Source: a virus
Strand: one strand, 5' to 3'
Length of the DNA stretch: 25,748 bases
IMG/VR virus record: IMGVR_UViG_3300047481_000260
Coordinates: 1-25,748 of that record
This document shows, one piece after another, positions 15,352 to 21,668 of the stretch. The notes under the pieces are model-generated. The model was not told the DNA's origin and made no database searches. It saw only the letters and a list, made by a program, of their open reading frames with translations. Within the stretch, counting starts at the first letter, position 1. Each line of letters begins with the position of its first letter. The position numbers and the translations under genes are program-made.

Positions 15352-17967
15352 ATGCCTTTATCGTTTAACGAAAGCACAGCTACAGGAGTAACTACCCCAG
15401 GTTCTTCTCTTGGGACGGATTTTCCCATTTATTTTCCGTATTTGGCTAAAGCTCATATTAACGTTGATTTTAATAAAGTTCTTCAATCGCAAAACAATTT
15501 TGTGGTTTATGATGCCAACGAAGCGGTTGCTCCCGCTGGGGCGTTTGGGGCTAGTACAGCTTTTGTCCGCTTTACTACAGGATTTCCTACTGCTGGGGTT
15601 ACTATTCGTGTCCGCCGTATTACTGAAAAAGGCTTTCCTTTAGTTGATTTTCAAGACGGATCGGCTCTTACTGCCGATGACCAAGATTTAGCCTTTTTAC
15701 AGAATTTTTATCTTAATCAAGAGTCTGTTGAACAAGCTGACAATGCTCTTGGAAAAGTTGGGTTAGTTTTTTACGCAAACGGAGTTCGCATTACTGAAAT
15801 AGGTCAGCCAACCCAACCTAATGACGCTACAACTAAGCTGTATGTTGACACTCAAGACGCTCTTAAAGTCACCAAAGCTGGTGATTCTATGTCTGGTGCT
15901 TTGGCTATGGGTAACAACAAGATTACTGGTCTCGGTGCGCCTACTTCAAACAACGATGCCGCAACTAAAACTTATGTGGATACCGCCGATGCGTTAAAAG
16001 TCACCAAAGCTGGGGATACAATGTCGGGTGCGCTTGCGATGGGTAGTAATAAGATTACTAACCTTGGTACTCCGACTGTTTCAGATGATGCCACTACAAA
16101 AGCTTATGTTGATGCGGCTGACGCAACGCTTACCAGCGGTAAGGTTTCTAAAAGTGGAGATACAATGGCTGGGGCGTTGGCGATGGGTAATAATAAAATT
16201 ACTGGCCTTGGTACTCCAACCTCTAATAATGACGCTTCAACAAAAGCGTATGCAGATACTAAGCTTTCGCTATCTGGCGGTACTTTAACTGGGGAAGTTG
16301 ATTTTGGCGGGTTTAGGGTTACTGACGTTTCTGACCCAAGTGCATTTAACGATGCGGCCACAAAACAATACGTAGATTCTTCTATTCAACAGTACATAAC
16401 TACTGGCGGGGTTTCTGGAAACCCGACTCGTTGGCAGTTTACAGGGGATGGGTCTACTTTAGTTTATAATATTACAGGTGCTACAGTAATCTACCCAAAC
16501 AGCTATTTAGTTTCGATTGACGGCGTAGTTCAAGACCCAACTTACTCTTACAACGTTTCAGTTGGGGGGGCTTCTCAAACGCTCACATTTGACCAAGCAC
16601 CCGCAAACGAAACACGTATTGTTATTATTGCTCTTGGATATGCTCTTCCAACTATTAGTTCTATTCCAAACAATACTGTAAGTACTGGTGCTATTGTTGA
16701 TGACGCTGTAACTGCTGATAAACTTAAGGATAGCGTTTCTACTGATTTAGACAGAGCAGTTACTACTAATCATATTAGGGATTTGGCTATTACTACAGCT
16801 AAATTGGCTTCTAACGCTGTTACAGATGCTAAATTGAGTAGTGACGCAAGTGTAGATGCTAATAGAGCGGTTAATACGAATCATATCAAAGATTTAGCTG
16901 TTACTACGGCTAAAATAGCTGGCAACGCTGTTACAGATGCAAAGCTTAGTAGCGATGCAAGTGTAGATGCTAATAGAGCGGTTAATACCAATCATATTAA
17001 AGATTTAGCAGTTTCTACAGCTAAATTGGCCGCTAACGCTGTTACAGACACTAAACTTAGTAGTGACGCAAGTGTTGACGCAAACAGAGCAGTTAACACT
17101 AATCATATTAAGGATTTGGCTGTGACTAATGCTAAATTAGCAGGGTCTATTTCAGCCAATAAACTTACTAATAGCGGAGTTACTTCTGGGACGTACGGAA
17201 GCACAACTCAATCCCCTCAACTTACTGTAAATGCTCAAGGTTTAGTAACTTCTGTTTCTAATCAGAATATTGCTTTCCCTGTTCAAAAAGTTGTAAATGT
17301 TTATAGTAAAATTAAAAGAGATACATTTACTAATAATACTGGGTGGAGATATCAAAGTATTTCAGGCTTGCAAATTGGAACTCTTAATACCGCTCCTTAT
17401 ACTGGTGGAAATATAACTCTAGCTTCTGCTTCAAATCGGGTGCTTATTCAAGGAACAATTCATACAGGAGACAGTAATAATTACCTAACTTCATTACAAC
17501 TTATGAGGTGGCAAACAGGAACAGCACCTATAGCGGCTACGGCTATGGTTGTGGGTAATTATTATATGATAGTTATTACTGGAACAACAACTTTTACTTC
17601 GTTTGGGGCGCGAACTAACGCTGTTGGTGTTTACTTTAGAGCAAGTGCGGCTGGAACTGGAACTGGAACAGTTTTACCTGTAATAATGGTTGGTATGGGG
17701 GACCAAAACGGAACACGTACAAGGACTACTGCTGGTTGGCAAAGCAACGTAAATGCAAACACAATGCTTCCTGTTGTGCTAAACTTAATGGACGCTCCTG
17801 GTTTCACAAATGTATCTTATGATTTACTTCTTGGAGGTTATGGAAGTGGGACTACGTATGTAAACAGGAGTCAAACTTGGTCAAACCAACTTGGTAGCGG
17901 TTCGACATCCACCGCTTATGATCTTTGCCCAAGCTCTTCTGTAATTTTTACAGAACTTACACCTTAA
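15352..17967 (+). CDS. Tail fibre protein with T7 gp17-like N-terminus and repeat arrays
   Basis: An 871-aa tail fibre. Residues about 1-135 (FPIYFPYLAKAHINVDFN, then LTADDQDLAFLQNFYLNQES) form the virion-attachment domain shared with T7 gp17. Next come three to four degenerate copies of a segment KVTKAGDxMSGALAMGxNKITxLG (array 15865-16263). A domain with YLVSIDGVVQDP follows, then four 37-aa repeats (16720-17145). A beta-rich C-terminal head ends in SVIFTELTP and is probably receptor-binding. Around residues 732-777 a small module (VGNYYMIVITG...GTGTGTV) interrupts this head. SD AAGGAGA at 15339-15345. Very likely sets host range. Confidence 0.93.
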   Translation: MPLSFNESTATGVTTPGSSLGTDFPIYFPYLAKAHINVDFNKVLQSQNNFVVYDANEAVAPAGAFGASTAFVRFTTGFPTAGVTIRVRRITEKGFPLVDFQDGSALTADDQDLAFLQNFYLNQESVEQADNALGKVGLVFYANGVRITEIGQPTQPNDATTKLYVDTQDALKVTKAGDSMSGALAMGNNKITGLGAPTSNNDAATKTYVDTADALKVTKAGDTMSGALAMGSNKITNLGTPTVSDDATTKAYVDAADATLTSGKVSKSGDTMAGALAMGNNKITGLGTPTSNNDASTKAYADTKLSLSGGTLTGEVDFGGFRVTDVSDPSAFNDAATKQYVDSSIQQYITTGGVSGNPTRWQFTGDGSTLVYNITGATVIYPNSYLVSIDGVVQDPTYSYNVSVGGASQTLTFDQAPANETRIVIIALGYALPTISSIPNNTVSTGAIVDDAVTADKLKDSVSTDLDRAVTTNHIRDLAITTAKLASNAVTDAKLSSDASVDANRAVNTNHIKDLAVTTAKIAGNAVTDAKLSSDASVDANRAVNTNHIKDLAVSTAKLAANAVTDTKLSSDASVDANRAVNTNHIKDLAVTNAKLAGSISANKLTNSGVTSGTYGSTTQSPQLTVNAQGLVTSVSNQNIAFPVQKVVNVYSKIKRDTFTNNTGWRYQSISGLQIGTLNTAPYTGGNITLASASNRVLIQGTIHTGDSNNYLTSLQLMRWQTGTAPIAATAMVVGNYYMIVITGTTTFTSFGARTNAVGVYFRASAAGTGTGTVLPVIMVGMGDQNGTRTRTTAGWQSNVNANTMLPVVLNLMDAPGFTNVSYDLLLGGYGSGTTYVNRSQTWSNQLGSGSTSTAYDLCPSSSVIFTELTP
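15865..16263 (+). repeat. Tail fibre repeat array A (44-48 aa units)
   Basis: Units start at 15865, 15997 and 16141 (spacing 132 and 144 nt). Each encodes K(V)(T/S)K(A/S)GDxMxGALAMGxNKITxLGxPT...DAxTKxY. A fourth degenerate copy (LSLSGGTLTGEVDFGGFRVTD) follows to about 16380. Units of this type are common in phage fibre shafts. Synonymous differences between copies show they are not recent duplicates. Confidence 0.85.
16720..17145 (+). repeat. Tail fibre repeat array B (four 37-aa units)
   Basis: Period is 111 nt. The unit reads AKLSSDASVDANRAVNTN followed by HIKDLAVTTAKIAGNAVTD; the first copy is diverged (STDLDRAVTTNHIRDLAI). The last three copies are very similar at nucleotide level, so this array is younger or homogenised compared with array A and could change copy number by recombination. 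Confidence 0.9.
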
Positions 17968-17976
17968 GGAAAATAT

Positions 17977-18312
17977 ATGGATATTTCAAGAACTCTTCAA
18001 AAACTTTGTCCAAATTGTAGTTATTGTGTAAATGGCAATTCCTACGAAGGAATTATTTGGCAAGACGAAACTATTGAAAAACCAACATTACAAGAAATTG
18101 TAAATGCTTGGGATGCTATTAAAAATGATATTATTTGGGAAACAACAAGAAACCAAAGAAACAAGCTTTTACAAGAATGTGATTACACTCAATTACCAGA
18201 TTATACTAAATCAGATAAAGAAGATTGGGCAATTTATAGAAACAAATTGCGTGACATTCCTCAAACTTGGTTTAATCCAGATTTAGTTATTTGGCCTCAA
18301 AAACCAAATTAA
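17977..18312 (+). CDS. Tail assembly chaperone-domain protein
   Basis: A 111-aa protein. The C-terminal half RNQRNKLLQECDYTQLPDYT (residues 59-78), then DWAIYRNKLRDIPQTWFNPD and VIWPQKP, matches the Phage_tail_APC-type domain (RNxLLxxSDWTQLPD...YRQxLRDIP...WP). Such proteins sit next to fibre genes and probably help fibre folding or assembly. The N-terminal half has a CPNCSYC cluster that could bind a metal, but no second Cys/His cluster is evident. SD AAGGAAA 7 nt before the ATG. Base composition is notably A/T-rich. Lies between the two fibre-like genes. Confidence 0.85.
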   Translation: MDISRTLQKLCPNCSYCVNGNSYEGIIWQDETIEKPTLQEIVNAWDAIKNDIIWETTRNQRNKLLQECDYTQLPDYTKSDKEDWAIYRNKLRDIPQTWFNPDLVIWPQKPN

Positions 18313-18320
18313 GGAGTTAT

Positions 18321-19337
18321 ATGCCGTTAATTAAAGCAACTAATCGAGTCACAACGTTAATTCTCAGTACTTACGCTAATTATGCCGCTATTGCGGCTAC
18401 TACAGGCGAAACTAACAGAGCGTATGTTGCTTTAGATACTGGTAAAGTTTATGCTTGGACGCAAGCAACTGGATATGTAGAGGTTTCCCCAACTGAGTTA
18501 TCTCCTAGTTTTAATTCTTTGTCTGTCCTTGGAAATACAACTTTGGGAGACAGCGCAAGCGATGAAGTCATTGTAAACGCTGGTCCTGTTAAATTAGTAA
18601 ATGCTACTCAGCCATCTGATGCTTTAGAATTTGGAAGCGGAGCAAATTTAGCTAATCTTTACACTTCAGCTTCAGATACTTTAAAAACTGATGATAATTT
18701 TGTTGCTGGTGGTAACATTACTGGAAACAATTTAAAACAAACTTCACAAAATAGCGTTGGTCTTGGCTTGTCAACTCTGTTATCTACAACTGGCTTAGAT
18801 AATACGGCTGTTGGAAATAATGCTTTAAAAGACACTACTTCGGGAACTAACAACACCGCCGTTGGGGCAAATGCGCTTAAAAACAATACAATAGCTAGCC
18901 AAAACACCGCCGTTGGAACAAATGCGCTCTCGGCTAATCAAACAAGCTCCAACAATGCGGCTTTTGGTACTGCGGCTTTGGAAATATCAACAGGAGACTC
19001 CAATTCGGCATTTGGGCGAGAGGCTTTGTCCGGTAATACCACGGCCACAAACAATGTCGGCGTTGGAACTAACGCTGGCCGATTGCTGTCCACAGGCTCG
19101 AAAAACACAATCATAGGTTCTTTAGCCAACGCTGATGCAAACAATAGGTCGGGGTGCGTGGTGCTTGGTTATTCAGCAATTTCGCCAGCAGTAAACGGCT
19201 CTCTTGCCATTGGCGGAACTGGAGTAAATGCAATGGACGGACTTACTACTTCAACTGCCCCGACAGGTACTTCCACTTATCTGCGAATCTGGCTTAACGG
19301 AGAGGAGCATAGAATTGTGGCGGTTAAGGCAACGTAA
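18321..19337 (+). CDS. Second tail fibre or adhesin-like protein with YadA-type head repeats
   Basis: A 338-aa protein. ATG 18321 is chosen because AAGGAG lies 6 nt upstream and the sequence PLIKATNRVTTLILSTYANY resembles other appendage proteins; the frame stays open upstream into the previous gene. Residues about 165-270 hold six consecutive ~17-aa repeats of the NTAVGxNALxxxTxGxN type. These build left-handed beta-rolls in YadA-like trimeric adhesins and in many phage fibres. The C-terminus ends in TSTYLRIWLNGEEHRIVAVK, a short end block seen in related fibres. Probably a trimeric side fibre or fibre tip; it may bind a second receptor. Confidence 0.8.
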   Translation: MPLIKATNRVTTLILSTYANYAAIAATTGETNRAYVALDTGKVYAWTQATGYVEVSPTELSPSFNSLSVLGNTTLGDSASDEVIVNAGPVKLVNATQPSDALEFGSGANLANLYTSASDTLKTDDNFVAGGNITGNNLKQTSQNSVGLGLSTLLSTTGLDNTAVGNNALKDTTSGTNNTAVGANALKNNTIASQNTAVGTNALSANQTSSNNAAFGTAALEISTGDSNSAFGREALSGNTTATNNVGVGTNAGRLLSTGSKNTIIGSLANADANNRSGCVVLGYSAISPAVNGSLAIGGTGVNAMDGLTTSTAPTGTSTYLRIWLNGEEHRIVAVKAT

Positions 19338-19340
19338 TGT

Positions 19341-19562
19341 ATGACTGAAGAATTACACCGCTCCTTGGGTCGTTTGGAGGGTAAAATTGACCACGTTTTA
19401 AACAACCAATCAGAGTTTAAAGACACCTTTGAAAAGCACGATCAACGCCTTCGTCACCTTGAAAGCTGGCATTACCGAAGTCTGGGTGTAATTGCGGCTA
19501 TTACTTTCTTTTTTAGCCTTACGTGGGAATGGATTAAGGGAGCGTTTCTTAAACAACAATGA
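19341..19562 (+). CDS. Small coiled-coil plus C-terminal membrane segment protein, holin-like
   Basis: A 73-aa protein. Residues 1-47 are charged with heptad-like spacing (LHRSLGRLEGKIDHVL, then FEKHDQRLRHLESWHY). A single membrane segment (LGVIAAITFFFSLTWEWI) lies at about residues 48-65, followed by a short basic tail. This layout resembles XhlA-type accessory or holin proteins, and the position before the small terminase is that of T7 holin gene 17.5. A holin role is therefore favoured, though another candidate exists at 2791-2958. The stop overlaps the next ATG (ATGA). Confidence 0.7.
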   Translation: MTEELHRSLGRLEGKIDHVLNNQSEFKDTFEKHDQRLRHLESWHYRSLGVIAAITFFFSLTWEWIKGAFLKQQ

Positions 19563-19783
19563 GTGTTACAGACAGCCAACCCGCTTTAGAAGAGCTTCAT
19601 TCCGTTGTAGCAGAAGAGCTTCTGGCTCGAATTAAAAGCGGAGATGCCAAACCAGCAGATTTGGCGGTAGCTGTTAAGTTTTTAAAGGATAACGGAGTGG
19701 ATGCGTTGGCTAGCAACGATTCACCATTAAAAAGGCTTGCACAAGTCTTGCCGTTTGCCGAGACTGAGCTAAACCTAAACTAA
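19559..19783 (+). CDS. terS: Small terminase subunit, T7 gp18-like
   Basis: A 74-aa protein (T7 gp18 is 89 aa). The block LHSVVAEELLARIKSGDAKP (residues 13-32), then ADLAVAVKFLKDNGVD, is the recognised helical pattern of T7-type small terminases. They recognise concatemeric DNA and stimulate the large subunit. Overlaps the holin-like gene by 4 nt. The large subunit gene lies about 1.9 kb downstream, separated by five small genes, whereas T7 has only the 18.5/18.7 lysis genes between them. Confidence 0.85.
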   Translation: MSVTDSQPALEELHSVVAEELLARIKSGDAKPADLAVAVKFLKDNGVDALASNDSPLKRLAQVLPFAETELNLN

Positions 19784-19795
19784 AGGATAACAACA

Positions 19796-20404
19796 ATGGC
19801 AAATTACGGAAGAACATCTAACAGGCAAAATCGTACGCCTACAATTCAAACGCAAGTTACTTCAAAGCCAGGACAGGCGGCTATTGGAGACAGCGTTAGG
19901 GTTACTGAAAAACAAATGGGAAAACTGACTAACGGAGGAATTGGAAACGCAACGCATTGGGCAGGTCTTCCGATTACTGGGTTAGAACAACCAAGAACGT
20001 ATTTAACAGGTAGACCAGGTCAGCGTGGTCGCCAATGGGTTACAGAATACCCAAGAAACCCGATTCCCGAATACGGAAGCTATATTCAAGGTAGGCAAAT
20101 TGGAAGAGACAGCTACGGAACAATGATTACTCGTGAACTTGTCCGTGGAAAACCAGGTGTTGCCGCTGAAATAATTTTTAAACGAAAAAGTTTAGGAATA
20201 GATAAAGCCGAAACTGAAGGTAAGCAAGATTTAATTGACGAAGCCAACAAGCCTGTGCAGACAACTGCTGAAGACATTCTTAAACGCCGTTTAGCCCTAA
20301 TCCGTATGAAAGGCAGGGCTTCAATGCCTTCATCTTCGGCTTCTAAAGACGAGCCTACTGTGAATGTTAGCTCTGGTGGGGCTATTGGTCTTAACTTTGC
20401 TTAA
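19796..20404 (+). CDS. Hypothetical protein, first of a tandem pair sharing a C-terminal module
   Basis: A 202-aa basic protein of unknown function. Residues 1-140 are Gly/Arg/Thr-rich and do not resemble the next gene product. The last 46 residues (TAEDILKRRLALI, then DEPTVNVSSGGAIGLNFA) are 31/46 identical to the end of that product. The ending GLNFA preceded by a basic GR/Ser stretch resembles the ends of small phage tail-assembly or virion-associated proteins, but no function can be assigned. SD AAAGGA about 9 nt before the ATG. Lies between the terminase subunit genes. Confidence 0.8.
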   Translation: MANYGRTSNRQNRTPTIQTQVTSKPGQAAIGDSVRVTEKQMGKLTNGGIGNATHWAGLPITGLEQPRTYLTGRPGQRGRQWVTEYPRNPIPEYGSYIQGRQIGRDSYGTMITRELVRGKPGVAAEIIFKRKSLGIDKAETEGKQDLIDEANKPVQTTAEDILKRRLALIRMKGRASMPSSSASKDEPTVNVSSGGAIGLNFA

Positions 20405-20416
20405 AGGATTACACAA

Positions 20417-21025
20417 ATGAGTGAATCACGATCAAGCACAGGAAGAAAAAGTTATTCAACTAATTATTTAGCCGCTAGTCCAGGCCGTACTATAAAAACA
20501 GATAATTGGAAAAGAAGTGTTTATGAAAAAAAGTTTACTGTTACTACCCCGCATCAAGACGATCCTGGTGAAGAACAATGGGTTTATGCTAATACAGTTT
20601 CTATTCCAGCTTGGAGAGCCTCCCAATCAAAATGGGAAGCTGATTTAAAAGCAAAGCACGGAAAAAATGTAACAATTCAGCATCTTGGAAGCGGAAGTTA
20701 TGGAAACGGAGTTGGATATTCAAACACATACAAAGTTATTTTAGATGAAAATAGTCCAACCTATTCAAGCAAAGCTCCTACTTTAAAATCTTTTGACAAA
20801 GTTAATAGAGAAGGGTTGCTTATTACCAAAGACAAAGAAGGAAAATCAGTTTTTGTTAACGAAACAAACAAAGCAGAACAAGTAACAGCAGAAGACGTTC
20901 TTAAAAAACGTTTAAACCTATTAAGCCGTAAAGGGCGTATTACAATGCCTTCGGGGAGCGGTACTAGTGACGAGCCTACAATTAATATCAGTTCTGGTGG
21001 GGCTGTCGGACTTAATTTTGCGTAA
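20417..21025 (+). CDS. Hypothetical protein, second of a tandem pair sharing a C-terminal module
   Basis: A 202-aa protein, exactly as long as the preceding one. Its N-terminal 150 residues differ: Lys/Ser-rich, with RASQSKWEADLKAKHGKNVT and YGNGVGYSNTYKVILDEN. The C-terminus (TAEDVLKKRLNLLSRKGRIT, then DEPTINISSGGAVGLNFA) is shared. SD AAAGGA precedes the ATG. A conserved tail with unrelated bodies suggests the tail is a docking or targeting tag and that the pair arose by duplication followed by replacement of the N-terminal part. Function unknown. Confidence 0.8.
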   Translation: MSESRSSTGRKSYSTNYLAASPGRTIKTDNWKRSVYEKKFTVTTPHQDDPGEEQWVYANTVSIPAWRASQSKWEADLKAKHGKNVTIQHLGSGSYGNGVGYSNTYKVILDENSPTYSSKAPTLKSFDKVNREGLLITKDKEGKSVFVNETNKAEQVTAEDVLKKRLNLLSRKGRITMPSGSGTSDEPTINISSGGAVGLNFA

Positions 21026-21027
21026 AA

Positions 21028-21177
21028 ATGGCCGATGAATCCGAGCAATTTGCACAATGGAGCGAAGACGAGATTCTAAACGAGCTTCGCTACTTGCTTG
21101 CTGAAAATTTTATTAACGTTGTTGAAAGGAATGGAGATTATTATTTTGTAATAAATGACGAGGTAGACGAGGTATGA
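21028..21177 (+). CDS. 49-aa acidic hypothetical protein
   Basis: Starts 2 nt after the previous stop and ends with ATGA overlap into the next gene. Sequence MADESEQFAQWSEDEILNEL, then RYLLAENFINVVERNGDYYF and an acidic tail NDEVDEV. Helix-then-hairpin appearance with strong negative charge. No family recognised. Tight coupling on both sides supports a real gene. A partner for the basic proteins encoded just downstream is conceivable. Confidence 0.7.
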   Translation: MADESEQFAQWSEDEILNELRYLLAENFINVVERNGDYYFVINDEVDEV

Positions 21178-21392
21178 GAGATTACGCAAAAGAATACCGA
21201 GAATATCACAGCAAGCCCGACCAGGTTAAAAACAGGGCTATGCGAAACGCCGCTAGACGGCTTATGATTAAAAAGCACGGAAAGGAAGCCCTAAAAGGGA
21301 AAGACGTTGACCATTCTGACGGAAACCCAAGGAATAACGGAAGGGCTAACTTAAAGATTACTTCAATAAGCTACAATAGAGCTAAAAAATAA
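21174..21392 (+). CDS. Small HNH-like protein
   Basis: A 72-aa very basic protein. The C-terminal KDVDHSDGNPRNNGRANLKI (residues 43-62) then SYNRAKK fits the core HNH pattern D-H-x-D-G-N-x-x-N-N-x-x-x-N-L. The N-terminal half (REYHSKPDQVKNRAMRNAARRLMIKKHGK) is basic helix and could bind DNA. Small HNH proteins next to terminase genes are common in tailed phages and can take part in DNA packaging cleavage; others are homing-type nucleases. Only a single His-containing motif is present, so it may be a reduced or inactive version. Coupled to both neighbours. Confidence 0.75.
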   Translation: MRDYAKEYREYHSKPDQVKNRAMRNAARRLMIKKHGKEALKGKDVDHSDGNPRNNGRANLKITSISYNRAKK

Positions 21393-21541
21393 TGAAGTTT
21401 CACAAGTTTGGTAAGTGGAAAACAGCCCCTTACGGAAAAAAGGTAACTAAAGAGCAAGAAGAAGCCATTATTGCCAAATACGATTGGGATTACGCCATAA
21501 AAGCGGTAAAAGAAGGTCGAAAAAGAGCTAAAAAGCGGTAA
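21392..21541 (+). CDS. 49-aa basic hypothetical protein
   Basis: ATG overlaps the previous stop by one base (TAATG). The sequence opens MKFHKFGKWKTAPYGKK, has a central acidic helix (EQEEAIIAKYDWDYAIKAV) and closes with a strongly basic tail (KEGRKRAKKR). Probably binds nucleic acid, judged only from charge. No family recognised. Last gene before the structured leader of the large terminase gene. Confidence 0.65.
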   Translation: MKFHKFGKWKTAPYGKKVTKEQEEAIIAKYDWDYAIKAVKEGRKRAKKR

Positions 21542-21549
21542 AAACGCTG

Positions 21550-21595
21550 GTATTTTGAGTTATTTACAAAATACTCACATTGATTTTCAATAACT
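21550..21595 (+). promoter_or_regulatory. Possible H-type RNA pseudoknot in the large-terminase leader
   Basis: GTATTTTG (21550-21557) pairs with CAAAATAC (21567-21574), a perfect 8-bp stem with a 9-base loop. The first seven loop bases, AGTTATT (21558-21564), are perfectly complementary to AATAACT (21589-21595). The two helices with linkers of 0, 2 and 14 nt have the geometry of an H-type pseudoknot. The region is A/T-rich, so chance pairing is not negligible. Confidence 0.4.
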
Positions 21596-21668
21596 TACGT
21601 TTTGTTTACAGGTTTAATCCTATAAACATTGACCCTTTCGCACAATCGAGGCTAAATTTCTTACAAAA

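Noticed and set aside
18291-18320. Upstream start for the second fibre gene
   Set aside because: It lies inside the chaperone-domain gene; AAGGAG is well placed for ATG 18321.
18850-19110. CRISPR-like or satellite array in the second fibre gene
   Set aside because: The ~51-nt periodicity is fully explained by the 17-aa YadA-type protein repeats.
21629-21658. Sigma70-like promoter before the large terminase (TTGACC, 18 nt, TAAATT)
   Set aside because: Only a moderate match in A/T-rich DNA; late phage genes of this type are usually read by phage polymerase.
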